From assembly GCA_037042915.1 (NCBI GenBank), contig CM073196.1, forward strand, positions 2,852,001 through 2,916,000: a stretch of 64,000 nucleotides of DNA, in the 5' to 3' direction. The position numbers and the translations under genes are program-made. This document shows positions 24,558-35,517 of the stretch, piece by piece; within the stretch, counting starts at the first letter, position 1; every line of letters starts with the position of its first letter. Origin of the DNA: Auricularia sp. M13 (lineage: Eukaryota; Basidiomycota; Agaricomycetes; Auriculariales; Auriculariaceae). The notes below the pieces were generated by a model, which was given only the letters and a program-made list of their open reading frames with translations, did no database searches and was not told where the DNA came from.

Positions 24558-25921
24558 ATGAACATCAGCCAGCGTTGCCCGACGTCCAGAGCGTCAAAAC
24601 CATCCCGGCGGACCTCGAAAGCGGCCTTCAAGTTGTATCCACACTATCATGGTGACATGGTGTACCCGACCCCACTCGCAGGCAATCCATTCCAGGACGA
24701 GACCCTGCGCAAAGCCTACAAGTATTGCCTCGAACTCCAGGCGGCACCTGATCAACACTTGAAGCCAACGTATCTCGTCTGCGCGCGATATCTTGGACAC
24801 CTCCTCCACCAGCTTCACATCACCGAGGGCCTGACGGGTGCGGCCCAATTTGCTAAGTGCATCATCGAACATGCGGTCGCGGGAGGCAACGACGGCATGA
24901 GACAGCTGGCTATTCTCTACATCAACTACACGGTCAAAACGTGTGAGCCATTCGCGCCTGGTCCACACTCCTTATGCGCGTATTAATTCCCTCTTGACTC
25001 CTTTCAGTTAGGAGGGCCTCTGGTCCTACACCACAACCGTCGATTCATAGTTCTCGAGATTTTGAGGACATGCGTGAAGAGTATCTTGAGACAATGCAAG
25101 CCGGCAAGTTGGACCACCGCGCCGCCAAGAAACACGTGCGTCCTTTCATTCTTTCCGAAGCATAATTAATGCATAATTCCTCAGTCTATCTAGGCCCTAC
25201 GCCGTGACAACTTCCGTTGCATGGTCACGGGTGACCTTGTCATCAACGCGCTGGAAGACGGCCTTCTAGTTCAACCGCCGGGCGACTGCAAAGTTACTTA
25301 TACACAGGCAGCGCATATACTCCCGGGGTCTCTCCATAATAACATTGGAGAAGGATCAAACAAGGTGTGTTCGGAAATTTTTGGTGCATTGCCGGTGCAA
25401 TAATACTGTCGTATCAGCGTCATGATTTGGGGGGCGTATGGACTGTGATTAAATGCTTTTTTCCCGATGCGCAGTTAGCAGAAGGGCTTCGGGGCAACAA
25501 TATCCACCGGCTGGACAACATTATGACACTCTCACAAGATGTTCACTCGAGCTTCGACGACCTCAAGTTATGGCTAAAGCCTGTCCATGTTAGTGTATCC
25601 GTCCCACCCTTGTGACATTGCCTAATTCCAGAGTTTTCTCAGCCGCCTGTGCCTCATACGTATCGAACGTACGGCCGTCATTCCTTCAGCATTGGTGCCA
25701 ACCGTACGATAACCTTCCGGTGCACCGACAAGCTGCCCCCTCCCAACGCTCAACTTCTTGCCCTGCATGCTGTTATCTGCGAGGTTGCGCACATGTCCGG
25801 TGCTGCGGAATACGTCGAGGCCATTCAGAGAGACGCTGATGAGTGTCATATCCTGGCAGAAGACGGGTCGTCTGCGCAACTCCTCGAGGCGGTGTTAGCT
25901 CTTTTTGCCCCCGTGCAGTAG
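24558..25921 (+). CDS. HNH-nuclease-domain protein of agaricomycete type
   Basis: Exons 24558-24942, 25008-25135, 25194-25364, 25418-25588 and 25643-25921 give about 377 residues. The core is a fungal HNH fold: ALRRDNFRCMVTG (Cys-x-x-x-Gly opening), then QAAHILP with the catalytic-type His, and NIHRLDNIMTLSQDVHSSFD carrying the Asn and the last His. Upstream residues 1-130 form a helical domain (YLVCARYLGHLLHQL); downstream is a beta-rich tail. Such proteins are numerous in mushroom genomes and their role is unknown; they resemble restriction-type HNH endonucleases and may act on nucleic acid. The last splice site is ambiguous: acceptor 25642 was chosen because it gives a 54 nt intron. The start ATG is 140 bp after GPI1. 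Confidence 0.7.
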
Positions 25922-26350
25922 CCTATCTGCCGTGTCTTTGCAATGACCCATGGCGTTCCAGTGTACAGTATGTATACATTATTAAGTTCCTTCACTTGCA
26001 ATTTCTGCCGTCCGACTCTTCCAAGTGTTCAGACGATCCTTAGGATTCCCAGGCTATCAGATTCTGTGCTAGTGCTCGATTTGTACTGAGATCAACTCCC
26101 TTTTTCCGTCGCCGACGCTCTTACCGCCATTGCTGCAGGCGGCATGGCAAGACAATTTCTGTTATGCAACGAGTCCCCTTGAGCTCTTTGTGGCCGATGG
26201 ACTCGCCGCCCGCGCGCGGCAGTCGCGGCTGAAAACGGCTTCGAGGCCCTCTCACGACTACCGCCATTGACCTAGCTTGCACACAACTTCAAGTTGTCGA
26301 AGCAACAATATCTGACTCCAAGAAGATACCAGTAACTGACTCTGGATTTA
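25922..26350. other. Intergenic region upstream of the mitochondrial kinase gene
   Basis: 429 bp with higher AT content than the neighbouring exons. It contains HNH-gene 3' sequence and presumably the promoter of the downstream gene. Nothing else recognised. Confidence 0.5.
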
Positions 26351-27936
26351 ATGGCACTACTCACTAATACTCTCGGGCAAAGCTTTATTCACAATAGCAA
26401 GCCAATTTCTATTCACCAAGCCTGCCCTCAGTTAACGACTCTACATGCCCTAAATAGAAGGCCAAATGCCGTTATAAGTACCACGACTATGACTGCGCGG
26501 CCTAGCGCGGATTTTGAGCTGCATCGACCCGCCATGAACGGCACAGGGACGCGTCTCATCTCGCTCGCGTCGCTGCTCGCGTTCAACCCGCGGTCCCAGC
26601 AGTCCGTGCTCGACTCGGCCGCCGTCGTGCTCAGCCAGATGCCCGCGCGCCTGGCCAGCAGGGTGCAGGCGTTCGAGCGGCTGCCGTTCATCGTGGGCAC
26701 GAACCCGTTCATCTCAAGGACGCTCAACGCGTTCCGCAAGTCCAGAGACGTGATAACCCAGTTTGCTGCCCAGGGCCCCGTCACCGACATGGACCGCAAC
26801 CAGCAGCTGGCGCGCACGCTCGAGCAGCTCGTCCACCACCACGCCAACGACGTCCCGACGCTGGCCAAGGGGCAAGTGCCCAATCGCTTTCGCGATGCTT
26901 GCTGACCGCCTGGCAGCTTCCACCAGTGCGCACGCTACATGACGCCCGACGAAATCACGACCTTCCTCGACAACGCCATCCGCTCGCGCATCGTCGTCCG
27001 GCTCATCGCTGAGCAGCACATCGCGCTCTCCCGCGCCCTCCAGTCCGGAGTCATCGACGAGGACGCAGTCGGCGTCGTCAACATGCAGACATCGCCCGCA
27101 GACATGGTCAGGACCTGCGCGTCCTTCGTCGCCGAGATGTGCGACGCCACCGTCGGTGCAAGTCCACATTGCGTGCTCGAGGGCAGCATCGACGCCAAAT
27201 TTGCGTACGTACCCTCAACCCATTCGTCTTAGCTTCACGCTGACCGACCGTTCAATGAGCAGCTACGTTCCAGGCGAGCATATACCCCCTGCTCCCTTCG
27301 CGCATGGCGCTCAACCAGGATGAGCAGTCCACATGGAGTACATCCTCACAGAGCTCCTCAAGAACGCCTACCGCGCTACGGTAGAGCACCATCTTCGCAG
27401 CCACGGCCACATCTCGCCCGCAAACAGCATCCCGCCCGTGCTCATCACGATAAGTCCGTCGCCGCCGTCCCGCCAACACGAGTACATGTCCATCCGCATC
27501 CGTGACCAAGGCGGCGGCGTCGCCCCTGCCGACATCCCACGTATTTTCTCCTATGCCTACTCCACGGCGGGCAGAAACGGCACCGCGGGTGGCCTCGACG
27601 ACGATGCGCTTTCCGGCCCATACGCTGCCCAGCACATAGGCGGCAGTGCGAATATGGACGAGGACGACTCCGGTGCCGGTGCAGGCAACGTCTTTGGCGA
27701 TATCACCGGCAAGGGCTTGCAGGTTGGTGTCGGCACACTCGCAGGGCTGGGATACGGGTATGTTCGTGTTACTGGGCAACACACCAATGCTCATCTGCCA
27801 TGAAAGACTTCCACTGGCACGTTTATACGCCACCTTCTTCGGAGGGAGCCTCGAGCTCAAGTCGCTCCACGGCCACGGGACAGATGTCTTTCTCAAACTT
27901 CGCAACCTGCGTGAAGCGGGTGACATCCTCATCTAA
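26351..27936 (+). CDS. Mitochondrial protein kinase, BCKDK/PDK family
   Basis: Exons 26351-26871, 26917-27204, 27263-27273, 27328-27757 and 27807-27936 give 459 residues (413 if the ATG at 26489 is used; the longer form offers a basic, acid-poor presequence). The N-terminal helical domain (SLASLLAF, VQAFERLPFIVGTNPF) precedes a GHKL ATPase fold: N box EYILTELLKNAYRAT (Asn286), G1 box DQGGGV, GLGYGLPLARLYA and G2 box HGTDVFLKLR. The end resembles human BCKDK more than PDK. These kinases phosphorylate and inactivate the E1 subunit of branched-chain ketoacid or pyruvate dehydrogenase in the matrix. Exon 3 is an 11 nt micro-exon supplying Tyr-Val-Pro. Introns 1 (GCAAGT) and 3 (GCGAGC) start with GC. 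Confidence 0.85.
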
Positions 27937-28138
27937 TATATGCACATACACACACACACAAGTCCTCGTCAAGGGTCATTCATTATGCTTGCGAGTGGGA
28001 GAAGGAAGAGTAACAATGAGAAGTTCGTGACGTGACGAGAGCAACGGACCATGTGTACGGATATCGACATAGAGCGATGGAGGGTAAGGATGAGAGGCGT
28101 GTAATACTGCGAGAATCGTCCACGAACGGCACACCCAT

Positions 28139-30473
28139 CTACTCTCCGAGCGTACGGAACTTGTCCTGGATCTCCTGATACAGCTCGTCCAGCTTCTTCG
28201 TCACCGTTTCCTGGCCTTGCGAGGGACTCTGAATCAAGTTATGAGAACTACGGTTACTGAGCTCTGTTGCAGCGCAACACACCTCGAACTTCATCTGCGA
28301 CAGCTTGAACATGATGTCTGAGCACTGGTCCTTGACCTTGGCGAAAGTCATGTCGCCCTGGGAGACGGCCTTGACGGCCTCCTCGTGGAACGTGACAAAG
28401 TTGCGCAACATGGCGCTGGTCTTGTAGAATGGACAGTAGCGGTCGTACTCGCTGATGCCGTTCTGCTGCAAGAAGTCGTCCTTGAGCATCCGCGCGACCT
28501 CGAGCGTGATCTTCTCGTTCTCGCCGAGCGCGCTCTTGCCGACCAGCTGCACGATCTCCGCCAGGTCCTCCTCCTTCTGCAGGATCTCCTTGGTCCGCGT
28601 GCGCAGGTCGACGAAGCCGGGCGCGTTCTGCTCGTAGTATGGCTCGAGCGCTTTCGTGTACTTGGAGTACGACACGTTCCAGTTGACGGACGGGAAGTGC
28701 TTGCGCTGCGCAAGCTTCTTGTCCAAACCCCAGAACACCTGCACGATACCGAGTGTGGCAGCCGTGACTGGATCGGAGTAATCACCACCAGGCGGCGATA
28801 CGCTGCGGACCATTGAGCGTTTGGTTGAGGTCAAGTACGAGAGCAACGTACGCGCCAACGATAGAGATGGTGCCTTCACGCTTGGGGTTACCCAAGCAGA
28901 CGGCCTTGCCCGCGCGCTCGTAGAACGAAGCGAGCTTTGTGCCAAGGTAAGCCGGGTAGCCAGAGTCGGCAGGCATTTCGGCGAGACGACCACTGATTTC
29001 ACGCAGTGCCTCTGCCCAACGCGATGTCGAGTCAGCCATCATGGAGACGTTGTTGCCCTGGTCGCGCCAGTATTCTGCGAGCGTGATGCCGGTGTAGATG
29101 GAGGCTTCACGCGCCGCGACGGGCATGTTGGATGTGTTCGCGACAAGCGTAGTACGCTTCATAATGGGTTCTTGACGGTCGCCGACATCCATTGTCAGCT
29201 CGGGGAACTGCAACATAGTGAGCATTATGCAGTGAAGCTACTACGAGACTTGCCTCCATCAGAACCTCAGCCATCTTGCGGAAGGGTCAGTCATTAGCAA
29301 GAGTTTGAAAACACATAGCACCTCGTTTCCACGCTCGCCGCAACCGACGTAGATGATGATGTCGCTGTTGGAGAACTTGGAAATGGCCTGGGAGATGACA
29401 GTCTTGCCGCAACCGAAAGCGCCAGGGATGGCGGTTGTGCCACCTTGCACAGAGCTGTGAGAGTATGCGATCAGATATTAGACATTAGCCTGCGATGATA
29501 AGGCCTACGGGAAAAGAGCGTCAAGGATGCGTTGGCCGGTGAGTAGTGGGAAGTCTGCCGTCTTCTTCTCCGCCATGGGTCGCGGTGCACGGACGGGCCA
29601 GAGCTGCATCATGGTGTGCTGCGTCTTCTTGCCCTGGAACTCCGTCTCAAGAACGACATCCTGCCAGCCCGTGTTAGTCGTCAATCGAGTTGCGGTGGCA
29701 GCTGGACGCACCTCGACCGTGTAGCTGCCTTTCTCCGCAATGTGTGTGATAGTGCCAAGAGCGCGCGGGTTAAGCATGATCTTGTGCTTGTCGACTAGTG
29801 AATTCTCCCAGACGCTGCCAAAGATGTCACCGCCGGATACATGGTCTCCGACCTAGACGCATGATGTCAGTGCCGTGTGGACTAGCGGTTCGCGCTGGGC
29901 AGGACTCGCCTTGAAGCTTGCGGGCGTAAAGTCCCATTTGAGGGAGCGGTCGAGGGTCTCGGTGTTGATACCTCTGGGAATGTAAATGGACTGGGATTTG
30001 GCTTGGATGTCCTGGAGATGCACAGTAAAGCAGTCAGCCACCGGCTCCAGTGCACGCTATGCCTCAGCGGCGACGTACTCTGAGCGGGCGCTGAATGCCA
30101 TCGACAATGTTGCCCATCAAGCCAGGGCCGAGCTCTGCGGACAGAGGCTTCCCTGTGCGCAGAACGGGGTCGCCGACGGTGACTCCTGAGGTCTCCTCGT
30201 AGACCTGGATGGTGGCCTTGTCGGCGTCGATACGGATGACCTCTGCGTGTAGCGAGTGAGTCTGTGCTGGATGGAAGCGTTAACGAGTGGCAGCTCACCG
30301 CCGACGAGCTCATGGTGTCCGACGCGGACGAGCTCGTACATGGCGGAGCCGGCCATGTTCTCGGCGACGACGACGGGGCCGGAGACGCCATAGACCTTGC
30401 CAAAGCGCGACTCGCGGTCCTCGTCCCTGATTTTGGGCAGCTGTGCCTTTGCGTTCTGGAGTGCGCCGGCCAT
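28139..30473 (-). CDS. VMA1: V-type H+-ATPase catalytic subunit A (no intein)
   Basis: Ten exons (minus): 30473-30299, 30242-30079, 30011-29910, 29852-29712, 29660-29509, 29454-29322, 29274-29254, 29207-28852, 28802-28283 and 28228-28139; 617 residues, the normal length without the VMA1 intein. Visible: [10 protein letters not shown]-loop (Gly256-Thr263), [26 protein letters not shown], and [12 protein letters not shown]. Subunit A hydrolyses ATP in the V1 sector that drives vacuolar/endosomal acidification. Introns 3 (GCGAGT) and 7 (GCAAGT) have GC donors and are required for the invariant joins FK-VGDH and LME-FPEL. Exon 7 is only 21 nt. Intron 4 (51 nt) is in frame and stop-free, so retention would add 17 residues. 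Divergent with RPT1. Confidence 0.97.
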
Positions 30474-30554
30474 CGTCAAGTGTCGTCAAGAAAGCCCAAT
30501 TCGGTCAGAACAAAGTCCGACCGGACGCGCGTTCCTCCTCCTGCCACCACCACC
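30474..30554. promoter_or_regulatory. Divergent VMA1/RPT1 promoter (81 bp)
   Basis: 81 bp between the VMA1 start (minus, 30473) and the RPT1 start (plus, 30555). It holds two GTCAAG copies near the VMA1 side and a C/T-rich run with CCACC repeats before the RPT1 ATG; no TATA box. Shared regulation of the two genes is plausible but inferred. Confidence 0.4.
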
Positions 30555-32389
30555 ATGCCTCCTAAAGCGTGAGCGGCCTCGTTCTATGCACTCCTGACCG
30601 GCTGACGAGAGTTCGCCCTGCAGTGATTGGGAAAAGTGTATGTCAAAAAGCGCGACATTAACTCTGAGTGGGAAGTCCTGACGCCAGTGCAGACGAGAAG
30701 CGGGCTGACGATAAAGAGGAAAAGATAGTCGGTGCGTCCTGCTCGCGCACGATACGGGGTGCATTCTAATACTCGCTTCAGCGCTCGACGAGAGCGACAT
30801 CCAGATTCTGCGCACATACGTATGGCTGCACCCGTGCCTTCGTGCCAGCAGCGCGCTCACACCAACCTTCAGGGTCAAGGACCATACGCCGCGAAGCTGA
30901 AGCAGACGGAGAACGACATCAAGGAAATTCAGAAACGCGTCAACGAAAAGCTGGGTGCGTCATGTCGACTCGCCGTACGCGCGTCGCGTCTGACCGCGTC
31001 TCTCCAGGCGTCAAGGAATCGGACACTGGCCTCGCTCCTCCCAACCTTTGGGACATTCCCGCAGACCGCCAGCGCATGGCGGAGGAACACTCTCTGCAGG
31101 TCGCTCGTTGCACAAAGATAATACCGCTCGACCCCGACCTCGCCGCCGCCGCCGCTGCTGTCAACCCTGCTGGTGCCGCGCAAGGGCAGAAGGGTGCCGA
31201 CGAGCAGGACAAATATGTCATCAACATTAAGCAGATTGCCAAGTTCGTCGTGGGCTTGGGCGAGCGCGTTGCTCCGACGGATATTGAGGAGGGCATGCGT
31301 GTCGGGTGCGTCTGCCTTGCTACGCTTCGTATGAACACGAGCTTATGCCATGTGCTCAGTGTCGACCGCAACAAGTACCAGATCCAGATTCCGCTGCCGC
31401 CCAAAATCGACGCCTCGGTCACGCTCATGCAGGTCGAGGAGAAGCCGGATGTGACGTACTCGGACATTGGTGGCTGCAAGGAACAGATCGAGAAGTTACG
31501 CGAGGTCGTCGAGACGCCTCTGATCTCGGTGCGTGCCTCGCATATTCTTGTGCCATGTTGGCTTACTCGACCTCAGCCAGAGCGTTTCGTAAACCTCGGT
31601 ATCGACCCGCCCAAGGGTGTCCTGCTCTTCGGTCCTCCGGGTACCGGCAAGACCCTCTGCGCGCGTGCAGTGGCCAACCGCACGGACGCGACCTTCATCC
31701 GTGTCATTGGCTCTGAGCTTGTGCAGAAGTACGTCGGCGAGGGCGCGCGTATGGTGCGCGAGCTGTTCGAAATGGCCCGGACAAAGAAGGCGTGCATCAT
31801 TTTCTTCGACGAAGTTGACGCTATTGGCGGTGCGCGCTTCGACGACGGCGCGGGTGGCGACAACGAGGTGCAGCGGACTATGTTGGAGCTCATTAACCAG
31901 CTCGACGGCTTCGACCCGCGTGGCAACATCAAGGTGCTCATGGCTACAAACAGGTATGCACTCTCACAGTCTAGATATACCACCCCGATGCTCAATTCTT
32001 ATCAGACCCGACACTCTGGACCCCGCGTTACTGCGTCCAGGCCGTCTGGACCGGCGAGTCGAGTTCTCGTTACCCGACAACGAGGGGCGTGCGCACATCC
32101 TCCGCATTCACGCGCGTAGCATGAGCGTCGAACGCGATATTCGCTTCGACCTTATCGCGCGCTTGTGTCCGAATACGACTGGCGCAGAATTGCGGTCGGT
32201 CGCGACGGAGGTGTGTGACTTCATTCCGCCAGTTTGTCTCGTCGTTGACGATATTCTCAGGCCGGCATGTTCGCTATCCGCGCACGGCGCAAGGTCGCCA
32301 CGGAGCGTGACTTCTTGGATGCGGTGGAGAAGGTTGTGCGGCAAGGCACCAAGTTCTCCAGCACGCCGCTTTACCAGGTCTACAACTGA
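30555..32389 (+). CDS. RPT1: 26S proteasome regulatory ATPase Rpt1 (PSMC2)
   Basis: Exons 30555-30568, 30624-30637, 30693-30731, 30782-30819, 30873-30954, 31008-31305, 31360-31528, 31577-31953, 32006-32210 and 32261-32389 give 454 residues. The N-terminal coiled coil ([16 protein letters not shown]) leads to the OB domain and the AAA+ module: Walker A GPPGTGKT (237-244), Walker [13 protein letters not shown], sensor ATNR, arginine fingers [10 protein letters not shown]. The sequence NLWDI with the PLYQVYN end identifies Rpt1 among the six Rpt subunits. Rpt1 unfolds and feeds substrates into the 20S core in the nucleus and cytosol. The first four exons are 14, 14, 39 and 38 nt, so the N-terminus is assembled from tiny exons. 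All nine introns are GT-AG. Confidence 0.97.
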
Positions 32390-32759
32390 TCGCCCTTCTC
32401 GTTTTGCACTGTATTCGATAGATATTTCTGGCCGTTGCATAATGGAAAGCAAATGTGTTGCGTGAGTTGCAAGCTTGCAGTGAAGTCGATGCGTGGAAGT
32501 GTCGCGTCACGAGTCTGTGAAATCAAAGGACAAATCTCGTGGACGTGTCGCACTTGAAAATCTGTCGCGCGAGGTTGGAAGTGTATTTCTTTTACTTATG
32601 TCTGAGTGCATGCCTAGTAGTGTACAGTATTAGCTTCATTTCCGACGGCACAGGTCGTGTCTCTGGAACGATATGAACTACAACGTTCGTACTAGATAGT
32701 AGTACCAGTGCAGTTACAGACCTCGTCATCAGAGGCCCAATAGTCCGCAGGTGACTGAC
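32390..32759. other. Intergenic region between convergent RPT1 and F-box gene C
   Basis: 370 bp of AT-richer sequence containing the 3' ends of both genes. No other feature recognised. Confidence 0.5.
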
Positions 32760-34418
32760 TCAGGGCCAAATCAGTGGCTCTGTGAACAGCCTACAAAAGT
32801 CTCTGCTGGACGTCTGGTCCCAGATACCGCGAGGTGCATCGGCACTAATAGGCCGCGACGTCGCCGATATGTCGACGTCATCAAACAGCTCGTAAAGGCG
32901 CGAGAGCCAGACATGCGCGTCCAGATCAACGATTTCGACACCAGATAGGGTGAGCGAGGCGAGCCGCGGGCGCCTGTATAGCAGCGCTCTGGAAACAAAC
33001 TCGTGGACGTCGGAGAGCGCAATCGTCAGGACCTTGCCACACCGACACCGCGCCTGCTCCTGCGAACCAGCGCAGTGGTAGGAGAGCTGGAAGTTCTGAA
33101 GCTTAGGCAGTACCCAGCGAGGTCGTCCGCTGTCCTGCAGCGCACCAATGTAGTAAACGTAGAAAGAGGAGTAGTAGCAGGATGCGAGGAGGATACGCAG
33201 GTCCGTCAGAGCGGGCGCGTCGAGGAAGCCGATGTTGTCGTCCCACAGTGCAAATTCGTGTATCGCCAATGTAGTGAGGTGCACGTGGGACCCGTACGAG
33301 CGTAGAAGACCGGTAGCGCCGCTCGATGGAATTCGCACGGTGACGGGTGTCGCGCCAACAACTGTGGCGACGGATGCCTCAGCAAGTGGGAGTCCAATCG
33401 ATAGGCGAGAAATGACAGGATAGACTGCTAAAATGCTCTGCCACAAGCTCAAAGGCCCGTCAAATAGCGATATTGGAATCACAAGGCGACGGAGGGGCAT
33501 CCGGCTGACGAATTTGAGAAACCGTCCCAGGCCGCTATGCATATGGCCAACCATCAGGTTCTGCAGCCTACAGAATGCGAAAGGTGCAGGGGCCATCTGG
33601 TAGGCCTCTGTGCCCGTCCCGAATTCTCCGCACAGGAGTTGTAGGTTGATCAACCGAGGCATCATTTGAATCGTGGCTAGGAGCTTGCTCGGGTCAATGG
33701 ATTTGTCCTCCCAGCAGAACGTTGTTAAGAATGCGAAAGCAGGGTAGGTGTCCTGCCATTTCAGGCGGACGCGTGACATGGAGAAACAGCGCAAGCGGGG
33801 TGCCATCCCAGCGAAGGTATTCGGTGAGAGGATAGTAGGCGTAGGTACTTTGATTTCGAAGTGTTCGAGCGTAGGGGCCGCGTACGATAGGTGGAGCATC
33901 AAGCTCTGCGTGAGCGGAAGCGCGTCATGAGCGCGGGACATGGAATGTCCCGTGAGGTCATCGTCGGGGCCGTACTGGAGATAGAATAATAAGGATAGAT
34001 CCACCATTCGAGCCATATTGTCTTTGCAGAGTAACAGGAGGCCTTCGTACCCGAGCGCCTTGAAGGCGTCGATGTAAAGATACAGCTTGAGCTGTACAGG
34101 ATAGCTGCGCTGTACGAGCGTCCTGACGAGGGGTAAAGGCCGGAATGGAGACCAATGCTGGCGATAGTCAAACAGTTTCGACAGATTAGCCCATATTCCA
34201 GGTTGACTAAGGGTGTAGCGCCTGAGATAGTAGCAAGTCTGAGAGACAGCCACGCGATCCAGGGGATGCAGTCGTAGCAGCACGTCATGAAGGACCCGAG
34301 GCGGCAAGGAGACAAAAACGTTGCAGTCATTCCGCCTCCTGGAGGAAGATAGATTTCTCTTTACGATTGCATGGACAGCGCTCCTCGCAGCGGTAGCATG
34401 TGTACTGTGCGCCGTCAT
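32760..34418 (-). CDS. F-box-like protein C (intact)
   Basis: A single exon of 552 codons starting at a genuine ATG (34418). An F-box-like motif occupies about residues 36-75 (VFVSLPPRVLHDVLLRLHPL in outline, then LDRVAVSQTCYYLRRYTL and GIWANLSKLF). The remainder shows the same repeat and C-terminal organisation as genes A and B: LASCYYS, a Cys pair before VLTIALSDVHEFV, LTLSGVEIVDL and ISADAPRGIWDQ. It is therefore a distant member of the same family, about 17 kb from the A/B cluster. It probably acts as an SCF ubiquitin-ligase receptor with unknown substrate, a prediction from the F-box alone. Its start is 219 bp from the divergent UPF0538 gene. Confidence 0.75.
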   Translation of the reverse strand: MTAHSTHATAARSAVHAIVKRNLSSSRRRNDCNVFVSLPPRVLHDVLLRLHPLDRVAVSQTCYYLRRYTLSQPGIWANLSKLFDYRQHWSPFRPLPLVRTLVQRSYPVQLKLYLYIDAFKALGYEGLLLLCKDNMARMVDLSLLFYLQYGPDDDLTGHSMSRAHDALPLTQSLMLHLSYAAPTLEHFEIKVPTPTILSPNTFAGMAPRLRCFSMSRVRLKWQDTYPAFAFLTTFCWEDKSIDPSKLLATIQMMPRLINLQLLCGEFGTGTEAYQMAPAPFAFCRLQNLMVGHMHSGLGRFLKFVSRMPLRRLVIPISLFDGPLSLWQSILAVYPVISRLSIGLPLAEASVATVVGATPVTVRIPSSGATGLLRSYGSHVHLTTLAIHEFALWDDNIGFLDAPALTDLRILLASCYYSSFYVYYIGALQDSGRPRWVLPKLQNFQLSYHCAGSQEQARCRCGKVLTIALSDVHEFVSRALLYRRPRLASLTLSGVEIVDLDAHVWLSRLYELFDDVDISATSRPISADAPRGIWDQTSSRDFCRLFTEPLIWP

Positions 34419-34637
34419 TCACAGGAGACCCACAGGAAATAGCCAAGTCGACGCACGGCGAGGGAGCAGTCCGCAGCGCGATTGCAAGGCGAGAAGTCAG
34501 AGATTCGAGCGTGTTCTGTAGACTAGATCCGGTATTCGCGTCATCGTCCCAGGACATGGAAGCGCGAGGAAGAGAGAGGCGCGTGACATTGCAACTCAGC
34601 TCCACCGAACTTGACTCTGGATCCAGACCTGCGAGCG

Positions 34638-35293
34638 ATGGAAGACATCACGACGAACCTGCTGCACCCGCCGACGGACGCGACGCTGACCGTACGCGTG
34701 ATCAAGTCGTTCGTGTACCGCACCGAGCGTAGCCTCGTCCTGCACCATGTCGATCTCACCACGACCACCGTCGGCGAGCTCAAGAAACGCGTGCTGGACG
34801 GTGCGATTCCCCGTTTCTGCTTGAGGCATGGCTTGACGGCTCAGTCATCCACACGCAAAGTGGTTGGAAGCCCTACCGGACGGTAGACCTGGGTGAGTGC
34901 GGCAAAGCTTGCATGTGGCGCGGGATTGAACAGGCTTTAGACACCATCAAGCTATACACCAAAGCGCACGGAAACAAGGTACCACTGACAGCAGCACGTT
35001 CTCAACCCGCTGACAGCGTCCAGTCCATGAATCTCATCATCAACCTTGACCATGAGGAATGGATATTCGATGACGACAACGCGACGCTGAGCTCGCTCGG
35101 TCTCGGTGCGGACATCGCTGCCCATCGCAGCCAATCTGTAGATCTCACTCTCAACATTCCAGAGAACGAAGCAGAGCTCAGCTTCTTCAATCGTCAGCTC
35201 TACGAAGAGTTCAAACAGAACCCAGAGGTGTGTGACCCTGCGAGTTGCTCGAACATTCCCGATTCAACGGCACAACAGACCAAGTGGGATTGA
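34638..35293 (+). CDS. UPF0538 family protein (C2orf76-like)
   Basis: Exons 34638-34800, 34845-34892, 34941-34978, 35024-35105, 35163-35227 and 35279-35293 give 136 residues. Matches the small UPF0538 family by TLTVRVIKSF near the N-terminus, GWKPYRTVDLDTIKLYTKAHG in outline, NLIINLDHEEW, LGLENEAELSFF and the C-terminal TKWD. The function of the family is not established; the fold is predicted to be ubiquitin-like. Intron 4 (57 nt, 35106-35162) is in frame but contains TAG; splicing restores the conserved GLENE join. The last exon encodes only TKWD plus stop. Convergent with YDJ1. Confidence 0.85.
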
Positions 35294-35517
35294 GAGGGCA
35301 AGAGAATTTCGATTACTAGGGGCACGATTGCGATAGGCATCCTGCACAGGCAATCTATAATGTACTAAGACAACGTAATGCGCAACACGGAGGACCGACT
35401 ACGAGGACAGCGAGGGCAAGAGCAGCAAGCAGCACATAGAAGGGTACGAAAGGGCAGCAGAAGTGAGTTGATGAACGCAGTCAGTCCGGTCCAACCCCCC
35501 AGATTGAAACGCTCTAT

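Noticed and set aside
28139-30473. VMA1 intein
   Set aside because: The P-loop region GAFGCGKT continues without an insert and total length is 617 residues.
30541-30554. Proteasome control element (Rpn4/PACE-like) before RPT1
   Set aside because: The CTGCCACC match to the reverse complement of GGTGGCAAA is partial and overlaps a simple CCACC leader repeat.
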